Shown here piece by piece: positions 23,075 to 31,554 of a stretch of DNA of 64,000 nt. This DNA is from Pseudomonas sp. K2I15 (GTDB taxonomy: Bacteria > Pseudomonadota > Gammaproteobacteria > Pseudomonadales > Pseudomonadaceae). The stretch lies in NCBI RefSeq assembly GCF_002204795.1, contig NZ_NIXO01000020.1, positions 35,933 to 99,932 on the forward strand, given 5' to 3'. Every line of letters begins with the position of its first letter. Position 1 is the first letter of the stretch. The notes below the pieces were generated by a model. The model saw only the letters and a list, made by a program, of their open reading frames with translations. It made no database searches and was not told where the DNA came from. The position numbers were made by a program, and so were the translations under genes.

Positions 23075-24883
23075 ATGACTTCACCCCTTCCGCGAAGACC
23101 CCGCTGGCGCAGCCTGGCCTTGCTGGCGCTGTGCCTGGCACCGCTGTTGTGGCCGCTGGAGCACTTGGCCGAGCGCTATTACCGCAGCGAACTGGCCGGG
23201 CAGAACCGCCAGACACTGGACCTGTACGTCGCCAACCTGCTGGGCACCCTGCACCGCTACGAAGTGTTGCCGCAGATCCTCGGCGACCTGCCGGCGCTGC
23301 GCACCGCGATCGATGCGCCCCACGTCAGCACCAACCTGGTCAACGCCAACCACCTGCTCAAGGACGTCGCCGCCCAGGCCGGGGTGGAAGTGATGTACCT
23401 GATGGACACCACCGGCAAAACGCTGGCCGCGTCCAACTGGGACAAGCAGGACAGCTTCGTCGGGCGTAATTTTTCCTTTCGCCCGTACTTCAGTGAAGCC
23501 ATGGACGGGCGCCTGGGCCGCTTCTTCGGCCTGGGCACCACCTCGGCCAAGCGCGGCTACTTCTTCGCCGCCGCCGTGCGCGATGGCGAAAAAATCATCG
23601 GCGTGCTGGTGGTCAAGGTCGACCTGGACCACACCGAAAGCCTGTGGGGCAACACACCCGAACAACTGCTGGTGACCGATCACAACGGGGTGGTGATCCT
23701 GACCTCGCGCCCCCAATGGCGCTTTCGCGCCACCCGGCGGCTGACCGACGAAGAACGCCAGGCCATCATTGCCATCCAGCCTTACCCGACCCGCGACCCG
23801 CAGCCGCTGAACCTCAGCTCCACCGCCTGGGTGCGCCAGGCCACCGACATTGCCGAGACCGGCTGGAAGGTCGAGATTCTCGCACCACGCACCTTGATCA
23901 GCCGCCCGGTGCGCACCGTGGTCGCCGTGGGTGGCGCCACCTTGCTGGTGGTGATGCTGTTGCTCGGCCTGATGATGCAGCGCCGTCGCCATTACCTGGA
24001 GCGCATCGCCTTCGAAGCCAAGGCCCGCCGCGAGCTGGAAATGCGCGTGATCGAGCGAACCAGCGACCTGGAAGGCCTCAACCGGCGCCTGAAACAGGAA
24101 GTATTGGAGCGCGAACACGCCCAGCAGGAACTGGTGCGCGCCCAGGATGACCTGGTGCAGGCTGGCAAACTGTCGGCGCTGGGCACCATGTCGGCGAGCA
24201 TCAGCCATGAACTCAACCAGCCGCTGGCGGCGATTCGCAGCTACGCAGAAAACGCCGAGATTTTGCTCGATCACCAACGCACCGACGACGCCCGTGGCAA
24301 CCTCAAGCTGATCAGCGAATTGACCGGGCGCATGGCCTCAATCATCGCCCACTTGCGCGCCTTCGCCCGGCGCGACCGGCATGCGCCGGAAAGCGTGGCC
24401 CTGCAACCGGCGCTGGACGATGCGCTGGCGCTGCTGGCCAAACGACGTCGGGCAATGGAGGTGGAACTGATCCGCGACCTGCCCGAAGCAACCTTGTGGG
24501 TCGCAGCCGGCGAAACCCGCCTGCGCCAGGTGCTGGGCAACCTGCTGGCCAACGCCCTCGACGCCCTGACTGAAAAAGGCCCGCCGCGCAAACTCTGGTT
24601 GAGTGCCCAAACCACTGAACAGGGCGTCAACCTGTACATTCGCGACAACGGCCCGGGTTTCTGCATGGAAGCCCTGGGCCGTGCCAGCGAGCCCTTCTAC
24701 ACCACCAAGACCCGCACCCAGGGCCTGGGGTTGGGCCTGGCGATTTGCGACACCCTGATGCGCGCCTTTGGCGGTGAACTGTTGTTCGCCAACCACAAGG
24801 AAGGTGGCGCACTGTTAACCTTGAAACTGCGCGCCGGGGCTCCGGGTGTCAGTCTGCAACCGTCCGAGGACCGCAGTGTATGA
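23075..24883 (+). CDS. dctB: C4-dicarboxylate sensor histidine kinase
   Basis: The 602-residue membrane kinase has a first membrane helix near 12-28, a periplasmic sensor of the double PAS/Cache type (about 40-280), a second helix near 288-306 (VGGATLLVVMLLLGLMM) and a coiled-coil linker. The cytoplasmic kinase core has the H box SASISHELNQPLAAIRSY, an N box LLANALDAL, and G boxes NGPGF and GLGLGLAI. The DctB identification rests on these features and on its position after the rml genes with dctD, as in P. aeruginosa. It would sense succinate, fumarate or malate. Its stop overlaps dctD as ATGA. Confidence 0.88.
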   Translation: MTSPLPRRPRWRSLALLALCLAPLLWPLEHLAERYYRSELAGQNRQTLDLYVANLLGTLHRYEVLPQILGDLPALRTAIDAPHVSTNLVNANHLLKDVAAQAGVEVMYLMDTTGKTLAASNWDKQDSFVGRNFSFRPYFSEAMDGRLGRFFGLGTTSAKRGYFFAAAVRDGEKIIGVLVVKVDLDHTESLWGNTPEQLLVTDHNGVVILTSRPQWRFRATRRLTDEERQAIIAIQPYPTRDPQPLNLSSTAWVRQATDIAETGWKVEILAPRTLISRPVRTVVAVGGATLLVVMLLLGLMMQRRRHYLERIAFEAKARRELEMRVIERTSDLEGLNRRLKQEVLEREHAQQELVRAQDDLVQAGKLSALGTMSASISHELNQPLAAIRSYAENAEILLDHQRTDDARGNLKLISELTGRMASIIAHLRAFARRDRHAPESVALQPALDDALALLAKRRRAMEVELIRDLPEATLWVAAGETRLRQVLGNLLANALDALTEKGPPRKLWLSAQTTEQGVNLYIRDNGPGFCMEALGRASEPFYTTKTRTQGLGLGLAICDTLMRAFGGELLFANHKEGGALLTLKLRAGAPGVSLQPSEDRSV

Positions 24884-26265
24884 GTATTGATAACCAGATT
24901 CAGGTGGTGTTGATCGACGATGATCCACACCTGCGTCAGGCCCTGTGCCAGACCCTGGACCTGGCCGGGCTGAAAGTCCTGACCCTTGGCGAAGCCCAGG
25001 GGCTGACCGCGCAATTGTCCCGGGATTGGCCGGGAGTCGTCGTCAGTGACATCCGCATGCCCGGCATGGACGGCCTGGAGCTGCTGAGGGAACTCCACGC
25101 CCAAGACCCGGAGCTGCCGGTGCTGCTGATCACCGGCCACGGCGACGTGCCGCTGGCAGTGCAGGCCATGCGGACCGGCGCCTACGACTTCCTGGAAAAA
25201 CCCTTCGCCAGCGACGCCCTGCTCGACAGCGTGCGCCGTGCCCTGGCCCTGCGCCGCCTGGTGTTGGACAACCGCAGCCTGCGCCTGGCCCTCAGCGACC
25301 GTCAGCAATTGAGCACGCGCCTGGTGGGGCACTCACCGCAGATGCTGCGCCTGCGCGAGCAGATTGGTGCGCTGGCGGCAACCAAGGCCGACGTGCTGAT
25401 CCTCGGCGAAACCGGCGCCGGCAAGGAAGTGGTGGCGCGCGCGCTGCACGACCTGTCGAACCGCCGCGCAGGCCCGTTTGTGGCGATCAACGCCGGTGCC
25501 CTGGCTGAGTCGGTGGTGGAAAGCGAGTTGTTCGGGCATGAGCCAGGGGCTTTTACAGGGGCCCAGAAGCGGCGCATCGGCAAATTTGAATTTGCCAACG
25601 GCGGCACGCTATTCCTTGATGAAATCGAAAGCATGAGCCTGGATGTGCAGGTCAAGCTGCTGCGCCTGTTGCAGGAGCGCGTGGTGGAGCGACTGGGCGG
25701 CAATCAACTGATCCCGCTGGATATCCGCATCATTGCCGCCACCAAGGAAGACCTGCGCCAGTCTGCCGACCAAGGGCGCTTCCGGGCCGACTTGTATTAC
25801 CGCCTCAACGTCGCACCGCTGCGTATTCCGCCACTGCGCGAGCGAGGCGAGGATGCGCTGATGCTGTTCCAGCACTTTGCCGATGAGGCCAGCACCCGCC
25901 ACGGGCTGCCGATGAAAGAGCTGCAACCGGGGCAACGCGCGCTGTTGTTGCGTCACAGCTGGCCGGGCAATGTGCGGGAGCTGCAAAACGCCGCCGAACG
26001 TTTTGCCCTGGGCCTGGAACTGGCGCTGGACAGCACCCAAGACAATCCATCGGCTGGCGTCCTGACCAGCACGCCCGGCGGTTTAAGCGAGCAGGTCGAA
26101 CAGTTCGAAAAAAGCCTGATCGCCGCAGAGCTGGCACGCACCCACAACTCCATGCGCAGCCTCGCCGAGGCACTGGGCGTGCCGCGTAAAACCCTGCACG
26201 ACAAACTGCGCAAGCACGGACTGAATTTCGCCGACAGCGGCAACAGCCACGCTGACGACGAATGA
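24880..26265 (+). CDS. dctD: Sigma-54-dependent response regulator
   Basis: The 461-residue regulator has a receiver domain with phospho-acceptor Asp57 (VVVSDIRMPG), a sigma-54 AAA+ domain (about 145-375) with Walker A GETGAGKE and GAFTGA, and a Fis-type helix-turn-helix at the end (SLAEALGVPRKTLHDKLRKHG). It would activate dicarboxylate transport genes from sigma-54 promoters. The transporter genes dctPQM, which follow in P. aeruginosa, are not here; a thioesterase gene follows instead. Confidence 0.9.
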   Translation: MSIDNQIQVVLIDDDPHLRQALCQTLDLAGLKVLTLGEAQGLTAQLSRDWPGVVVSDIRMPGMDGLELLRELHAQDPELPVLLITGHGDVPLAVQAMRTGAYDFLEKPFASDALLDSVRRALALRRLVLDNRSLRLALSDRQQLSTRLVGHSPQMLRLREQIGALAATKADVLILGETGAGKEVVARALHDLSNRRAGPFVAINAGALAESVVESELFGHEPGAFTGAQKRRIGKFEFANGGTLFLDEIESMSLDVQVKLLRLLQERVVERLGGNQLIPLDIRIIAATKEDLRQSADQGRFRADLYYRLNVAPLRIPPLRERGEDALMLFQHFADEASTRHGLPMKELQPGQRALLLRHSWPGNVRELQNAAERFALGLELALDSTQDNPSAGVLTSTPGGLSEQVEQFEKSLIAAELARTHNSMRSLAEALGVPRKTLHDKLRKHGLNFADSGNSHADDE

Positions 26266-26292
26266 CCTTTTCCCCCCTGCCACGAGGCCACC

Positions 26293-26748
26293 ATGAGTCG
26301 CGATAGCCGTTACCTGGAATCGATCCTTCACCACGACATTCCCCTGACCCGGGAAATGGGCCTCAAGGTGCTCGACTGGCAGGACCGGCAACTGCAACTG
26401 CGCTTGCCGCTCGGCGCCAACATCAACCACAAGAGCACCATGTTTGGCGGCAGCCTGTATTGCGGTGCCGTGCTGGCGGGCTGGGGCTGGCTGCATTTGC
26501 AGTTGCGTGAGGAAGGGATCGAAGACGGGCACATCGTGATTCAGGAAGGGCAGATCAGTTATCCGCTGCCGGTGACGCGGGATGCGGTGGTGGTTTGCCA
26601 GGCACCGGAAGAGAAGGTGTGGAAGCGGTTTGTGGCGACCTATAAGCGTTATGGCCGGGCGCGGTTGGCGCTGGAGACGTGGATCGTCAATGAGGACAGT
26701 AAAGAGCGGGCCGTGACCTTTACCGGGCAGTATGTCCTGCACACCTAA
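26293..26748 (+). CDS. YiiD-type thioesterase domain protein
   Basis: The 151-residue protein is a stand-alone hot-dog fold like the C-terminal domain of E. coli YiiD: NINHKSTMFGGSLYCGAVLAGWGWL contains the characteristic helix with the HKSTMFGGS box. It would hydrolyse an acyl-CoA or acyl-carrier thioester; substrate unknown. It begins 27 bases after dctD and ends at a REP pair. Confidence 0.85.
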   Translation: MSRDSRYLESILHHDIPLTREMGLKVLDWQDRQLQLRLPLGANINHKSTMFGGSLYCGAVLAGWGWLHLQLREEGIEDGHIVIQEGQISYPLPVTRDAVVVCQAPEEKVWKRFVATYKRYGRARLALETWIVNEDSKERAVTFTGQYVLHT

Positions 26749-26749
26749 C

Positions 26750-26845
26750 AAATGTGGGAGCGGGCTTGCTCGCGAAGGCAGTGTGTCAGTCACCAGATGT
26801 ATTGGCTGATCCACCGCATTCGCGAGCAAGCCCGCTCCCACATTT
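26750..26845. repeat. REP pair (inverted)
   Basis: AAATGTGGGAGCGGGCTTGC at the left is answered by its reverse complement ending at 26845. About 40 bases between the arms include GTGTCAGTCACCAGATG, a spacer that recurs in other pairs. It lies between convergent genes and may act as a terminator or boundary. Confidence 0.9.
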
Positions 26846-26861
26846 TTGATCGGTGCTGTGT

Positions 26862-27698
26862 CTAAGAACGAGCCAGGGTCAGCAACCGTTCGCGCCATTC
26901 GGCCTTGGCCGGCAATGCCAAAAAGAACGGATTCAATAGTGATTCCCGCGCCGGATAACTGAATGGTTGTCCATTCAGCTCCAGCACTTCACCGCCCGCC
27001 CCTTCCAGCACGCCCTGTGCCGCCGCCGTGTCCCACTGCGAGGTCGGCGCCAGGCGCGGATAACAATCGGCGCTGCCCTCAGCCAACAAGCAAAACTTCA
27101 ACGAGCTGCCGATATTCGCCAGCTTCAGCTCGCCCAATCCCGCACTCAAGCCCGCCAGCAGACGATCCTGCTCCGGGCTGGTATGCCGACGACTGGCAAC
27201 CACCGTAAACGCTTCGCCCGCCGCTGGCGTCTGGCGCACCTGAATCTGCTTGGGCGGCTCACTCACATCGGAGCGCCAGGCGCCCAGCCCTGCGCCACCG
27301 AAGTAGCAACGACCACTGGTAGGCATCGACACCACGCCGAACACCACCCGTCCCTGTTCGATCAAGGCGATGTTGACGGTGAACTCCTCGCTGCCGGAGA
27401 TAAACTCCTTGGTGCCATCCAGCGGGTCCACCAACCACCAGCGCTGCCAACCGGCGCGCACGCTCTGGTCGATATCCGCGTCTTCTTCAGACAGCACCGG
27501 AATGCTCGGGTCCAGGGCGGTGAGCCCGGCGAGGATCAGATGGTGGGCGGCCAGGTCGGCGGCGGTGACCGGTGAATCATCGCTCTTGGTGGTCACGGCA
27601 ACATCAGCGCGCCAATACGGCAGGATGACCTCACCGGCCTGGCGGGCCAATTCAATCACAGGGGCAATAAACGGGTGACCCAGGAACAGTTCGCTCAT
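26862..27698 (-). CDS. cysQ: 3'(2'),5'-bisphosphate nucleotidase
   Basis: The 278-residue inositol-monophosphatase-family enzyme removes the 3'-phosphate of PAP formed in sulfate assimilation. It shows SEEDADID, the metal box DPLDGTKEF and the C-terminal box WDTAAAQGVLEGAGG. Its start overlaps the nudE stop by four bases, so the two are co-transcribed. No membrane segment. Confidence 0.94.
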   Translation of the reverse strand: MSELFLGHPFIAPVIELARQAGEVILPYWRADVAVTTKSDDSPVTAADLAAHHLILAGLTALDPSIPVLSEEDADIDQSVRAGWQRWWLVDPLDGTKEFISGSEEFTVNIALIEQGRVVFGVVSMPTSGRCYFGGAGLGAWRSDVSEPPKQIQVRQTPAAGEAFTVVASRRHTSPEQDRLLAGLSAGLGELKLANIGSSLKFCLLAEGSADCYPRLAPTSQWDTAAAQGVLEGAGGEVLELNGQPFSYPARESLLNPFFLALPAKAEWRERLLTLARS

Positions 27699-28261
27699 GG
27701 CTGGAACGCTCCACGTTGAGTCAACAAGTCGCGCACCAGATACAGCGCCGCCAAGGCGCGGCCCTCGCTAAACTGCTCGTTTTGCGCCAACTGCGAGAGC
27801 TCCCGCAGGTTGACCCGGTCGACGCGCATCGGCTCCGGCTCGTCGCCTTCCAGGCGTTCTTCATACAGCTCAGTGGCCAGCACCACCTGGATTTTCTGGC
27901 TCATGTAGCCGGGAGACAGCGAAAGCTCGGTGATGTGTTCCAATTGGCGGGCGCCAAACCCGGCCTCTTCCTTGAGCTCTCGGTCGGCCGCCGCCAACAC
28001 GTCTTCGCCCGGCTCGATCAAGCCCTTGGGCAATGACAGTTCATACTCGTCGGTGCCGCCGCAATATTCTTCGATCAGCAGCGCATGGTCCGCGTCGATC
28101 ATTGCCACGATCATCACCGCGCCATAACCGGCGCCTCTGCCCACCAGGCGCTCGTAGGTCCGCTCCACGCCATTGGAAAAGCGCAATTGCACTTCCTCCA
28201 CGCGGAACAAACGGCTACTGGCGACTATTTCGCGGGCGAGGACGGTGGGTTTCTGGCGCAT
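27695..28261 (-). CDS. nudE: ADP-compounds hydrolase NudE
   Basis: The 188-residue Nudix hydrolase carries the Nudix box from about residue 80 to 102 (GLIEPGEDVLAAADRELKEE, followed by AGFGA). It hydrolyses ADP-ribose, NADH and related compounds. It is the first gene of the nudE-cysQ operon, divergent from yrfG across 87 bases, as in other pseudomonads. The ATG has a GGAG upstream. Confidence 0.94.
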   Translation of the reverse strand: MRQKPTVLAREIVASSRLFRVEEVQLRFSNGVERTYERLVGRGAGYGAVMIVAMIDADHALLIEEYCGGTDEYELSLPKGLIEPGEDVLAAADRELKEEAGFGARQLEHITELSLSPGYMSQKIQVVLATELYEERLEGDEPEPMRVDRVNLRELSQLAQNEQFSEGRALAALYLVRDLLTQRGAFQP

Positions 28262-28348
28262 GAGCGGCTCCTTGGCGTGATCGGGTTACTATACCGTGGC
28301 TTTTCCGATTGTCTGTGTCGGATATCTTTTCTTACATGAGTGTTCTTT

Positions 28349-29011
28349 ATGCCTCCATTGCCCTGGCACGCCATCGACACCGTCCTGCTGGACATGGACG
28401 GCACCTTGCTCGACCTGCACTTCGACAACCATTTCTGGATGGAGCACCTGCCCCAGCGCTATGCCGAACTGCATGGCGTGAGCCGGGCCATGGCCGAGAT
28501 GGAACTGCAGCCGCTGTTCGAGCGTAACGCCGGACAGTTGCAATGGTATTGCCTGGATTTCTGGAGCGCCGAACTCAAGATCCCGGTGCGGGAGCTCAAG
28601 CTGGAAACCGCGCACCTGATCGCCTTGCGCCCGGATGCCGATACCTTCCTGGCGGCGATCAAACAGGCGGGTAAGCGGGTGATCCTGATCACCAACGCCC
28701 ATCGGGATTCGCTGTCGTTGAAGCTGGAACGCATCGAGCTGGCGCCCTATTTCGAGCGGCTGATCAGCTCCCATGACTATGGTTTTGCCAAGGAAAACCC
28801 GCAGTTCTGGGACGCCCTGCACGCCGACATCGCCTTCGACCCGGCCCGTAGCCTGTTTATCGATGACACCTTGCCGATCCTGCGCAGCGCCCGGGATTTT
28901 GGCGTGGGGCATTTGCTGGCGGTGAAGGAACCGGACAGCCGGAAGGGGCCTAAGGACACGGCGGAGTTTGCGGCGGTTGGGGAGTACAGGGAGTTGATTG
29001 TAGGTTTGTAA
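28349..29011 (+). CDS. yrfG: GMP/IMP nucleotidase, HAD family
   Basis: From the ATG at 28349 the enzyme has 220 residues; a GTG at 28340 is less likely. HAD motifs are LLDMDGTLLDL (motif I, nucleophile Asp), ILITNAHRDS (motif II), AKENPQFW (motif III Lys) and LFIDDTLPIL (motif IV). It dephosphorylates GMP and IMP. Followed by a REP pair. Confidence 0.92.
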   Translation: MPPLPWHAIDTVLLDMDGTLLDLHFDNHFWMEHLPQRYAELHGVSRAMAEMELQPLFERNAGQLQWYCLDFWSAELKIPVRELKLETAHLIALRPDADTFLAAIKQAGKRVILITNAHRDSLSLKLERIELAPYFERLISSHDYGFAKENPQFWDALHADIAFDPARSLFIDDTLPILRSARDFGVGHLLAVKEPDSRKGPKDTAEFAAVGEYRELIVGL

Positions 29012-29026
29012 CAACGCTGAAGATCC

Positions 29027-29121
29027 AATGTGGGAGCGGGCTTGCTCGCGAAGGCGGTGTGTCAGCCACTGAATATATTGACTGATCCACCGCTTTCGCG
29101 AGCAAGCCCGCTCCCACATTT
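29027..29121. repeat. REP pair (inverted)
   Basis: AATGTGGGAGCGGGCTTGC and its reverse complement flank GTGTCAGCCACTGAATATATTGACTGATCC-type spacer (about 40 bases). It lies between convergent yrfG and the LysM gene and is nearly identical to the pair at 26750 and 48085. Confidence 0.9.
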
Positions 29122-29131
29122 AGTCCGCGTA

Positions 29132-29572
29132 TTACTCAGGAATACGCAGCGTCTGCCCTGGGTAGATTTTGTTCACATCTTTAAGCATCGGCTTGTTGGC
29201 CTCGAAGATTTTGTTGTACTGGTTGGCGTTGCCATACACCGCCAGTGAAATCGCGCTCAGGGTGTCGCCCTTTTTCACCACAACAAAGCGGGCCGCAGCG
29301 ACAACCGGACCGGACACGGTGATCTGGTCCTCAACGCTCGCAACACCGGCAATATTGCCTGCCGCCAGGATGATTTTTTCTTTCTCTTCCTGCGTCGCCA
29401 CCTCACCGGAAATCGTGACCTTGTCACCCTCGACGGTAGCGTGAACGTTCGGGTTACCCAGCCCTACATCCTCAATATGCTTTTTCAGATCTTCACTGGC
29501 GTTGGCATTACCCGGCGTCAACAGCTTGACCAGCTTCTCGCCCGCTTCCTTAACAAAACTAAAAATACTCAT
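29132..29572 (-). CDS. BON and LysM domain protein (Kbp/YgaU type)
   Basis: Taking the ATG at 29572, the protein has 146 residues, with no signal peptide. A BON domain spans about 25-90 (VEGDKVTISGEVATQEEKEK) and a LysM domain the last 50 residues (FVVVKKGDTLSAISLAVYGN to IYPGQTLRIPE). E. coli Kbp with this layout is a cytoplasmic potassium-binding protein; the same role here is inference. It is divergent from the LysR gene. Confidence 0.9.
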   Translation of the reverse strand: MSIFSFVKEAGEKLVKLLTPGNANASEDLKKHIEDVGLGNPNVHATVEGDKVTISGEVATQEEKEKIILAAGNIAGVASVEDQITVSGPVVAAARFVVVKKGDTLSAISLAVYGNANQYNKIFEANKPMLKDVNKIYPGQTLRIPE

Positions 29573-29731
29573 GGTGCGCTCTCCTTGGGATATGAATTCC
29601 AGATGCAAAAGACTAGACCAGTCCTGCAGAATTGGGTTCCTGCCCGTCCAAAGACCGGATAATTCCTACCGTTCCTGGCCCCAACCCCAAACGCGCTAGA
29701 ATCCCCGCCTGGACCACGCCCTGGAGCGAAG

Positions 29732-30619
29732 ATGGACATCAAACAGCTGAAATTCCTCATCGCCCTCGACGAAACCCGTCACTTCGGCCAGGCAGCGGCA
29801 CGCTGCCATATCACCCAGCCGACCCTGTCGATGCGCCTGCGCAGCCTGGAGGAAGAGTTAGATCTTCCATTGGTCAATCGCGGCCAGCGTTTCGAAGGTT
29901 TTACCGCTCCGGGTGAGCGCGTATTGGCCTGGGCGCGTACGGTGCTGGCGGCGTATGACGGTTTGCAGGCCGAGGCGGCGGCCTGTCGCGGTAATCTGGT
30001 GGGTACGTTGCGCCTGGGCGTGGTGCCGCTGTCCAGTTTTGATCCGCTGGCGTTGATGCAGAAGCTGCATAAGGAACACCCAAGCCTGCGCTTCGAATTG
30101 TCAGCGTTAAGCTCCGAGCAAATCCTCGAACAACTGGCCAGCAACCGCCTGGACCTCGGCGTGTCATACCTGGAGCGCCTGGACGCCGAGCGTTTCGACT
30201 CCCTGGCCCTGGGCGAAACCCGCATGGGCCTGCTGTACGACCAACGGTTCTTCAGCTTCGGCGACAAGCCCCTGAGCTGGGAAGCGCTGATCGAACTGCC
30301 CCTGGGAATGCTCACCAGCGGCATGCACTTTCGCCAGTCCATCGACCACAACTTCCACAGCCGCGGCCTCAACCCGCAGCCGCTGTTGCAGACGGATGCC
30401 GTCCATCAATTGTTACAAGCCGTGCATGGCGGGCTGTGCTGCGCGGTGATGCCCCTGGACGGCGGCCTTGATGCCCTCACCGAGCACCTGCGGCTGCAAC
30501 CCATTGAAGATGCTCACACTTTGGCCCGCCTGGGGCTGATCATGCGGCGTAGCGCACCACGCTCGGCGCTGGCGGAAGCGTGTTTTGCGCTGTACCAGAA
30601 ATCGCTACTGGAGCCTTGA
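29732..30619 (+). CDS. LysR-type transcriptional regulator
   Basis: The 295-residue regulator has the N-terminal winged helix (MDIKQLKFLIALDETRHFGQ, then ITQPTLSMRLRSLEEELDLPL) and a periplasmic-binding-like effector domain (about 90-290). It lies 95 bases before fdhD-ydeP in the same direction and probably controls them; the effector is unknown. The start is supported by GGAGCG upstream. Confidence 0.9.
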   Translation: MDIKQLKFLIALDETRHFGQAAARCHITQPTLSMRLRSLEEELDLPLVNRGQRFEGFTAPGERVLAWARTVLAAYDGLQAEAAACRGNLVGTLRLGVVPLSSFDPLALMQKLHKEHPSLRFELSALSSEQILEQLASNRLDLGVSYLERLDAERFDSLALGETRMGLLYDQRFFSFGDKPLSWEALIELPLGMLTSGMHFRQSIDHNFHSRGLNPQPLLQTDAVHQLLQAVHGGLCCAVMPLDGGLDALTEHLRLQPIEDAHTLARLGLIMRRSAPRSALAEACFALYQKSLLEP

Positions 30620-30714
30620 TCGACGGCATCTATCGGTAGATCAGTACTGACGATTAGACGCGACCCTTTGTCGCGCCTAGTCTTACAGCTGAATACTCCC
30701 GGTGGTAATGCCCA

Positions 30715-31554
30715 ATGAACGCCCAGCGCCCAGTCTGCGCGGCGCCCGCCCTTGAAACGCCCGCGCCCGCCGCCAGCCAGAGCTACCAGTTTTGTAATCT
30801 CGAACACACCGAATCGGCCAGCACCGCGCTCGCCGAGGAAGTGGCGTTGGCGATTGCCTATAACGACATCAGCCAGGCGGTGATGCTGGTGACGCCCACC
30901 GACCTTGAAGACTTTATTCTCGGCTTCAGCATCGGTAGCGGCATTATCGAAGACGTTAGCGACATTTATGACCTGAAAATCAGCGGCTCGGGCTCGACCC
31001 AATACGCCCAGGTGCAGATTTCCAGCCGCGCCTTCTGGAATATGAAGCAGCAGCGCCGGCAGTTGGCTGGCACCAGCGGCTGTGGCCTATGCGGTGTGGA
31101 AGCCGTGGAACAGGCACTGCCCAACCTCAAGGTGCTGCCCGGCGCGCCTTTGCCGCCTGCCGAATGGCTGGACGGCCTGCGCCAACGCATCAGCGCGTTC
31201 CAGCCCTTGGGCCAATACAGCGGCGCGGTGCATGCGGCGGTGTTCATGAACAATCAGGGCGAATTGCTGCTGGGCCGTGAAGACATTGGCCGGCATAACG
31301 CCCTCGACAAGCTGATCGGCGCGCTGATCCGCCAAAAGATTCCGACCGACGGCGGCCTGGCGATTGTCACCAGTCGCTGCAGCCTCGAACTGATCCAGAA
31401 AGTACTGCGCGCCGGCATCCAGACCCTGGTCAGCCTGTCGTCACCCACCGGCCTGGCCCTGCAATGGGCCCGCCGGCACAACCTCAATCTCATCCACCTG
31501 CCGCAGAAAAGTGCGCCGCGGGTCTATAGCCCTGCGATGGAGAATCAAGCGTGA
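30715..31554 (+). CDS. fdhD: FdhD sulfurtransferase for formate dehydrogenase
   Basis: The 279-residue protein hands a sulfur atom to the molybdenum cofactor, needed for formate dehydrogenase activity. The Cys loop GTSGCGLCG holds the CxxC pair (about 122-125); further signatures are GREDIGRHNALDKLIG and SRCSLELIQK. It overlaps the following oxidoreductase gene by four bases, which fits its role in maturing that protein. Confidence 0.96.
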   Translation: MNAQRPVCAAPALETPAPAASQSYQFCNLEHTESASTALAEEVALAIAYNDISQAVMLVTPTDLEDFILGFSIGSGIIEDVSDIYDLKISGSGSTQYAQVQISSRAFWNMKQQRRQLAGTSGCGLCGVEAVEQALPNLKVLPGAPLPPAEWLDGLRQRISAFQPLGQYSGAVHAAVFMNNQGELLLGREDIGRHNALDKLIGALIRQKIPTDGGLAIVTSRCSLELIQKVLRAGIQTLVSLSSPTGLALQWARRHNLNLIHLPQKSAPRVYSPAMENQA

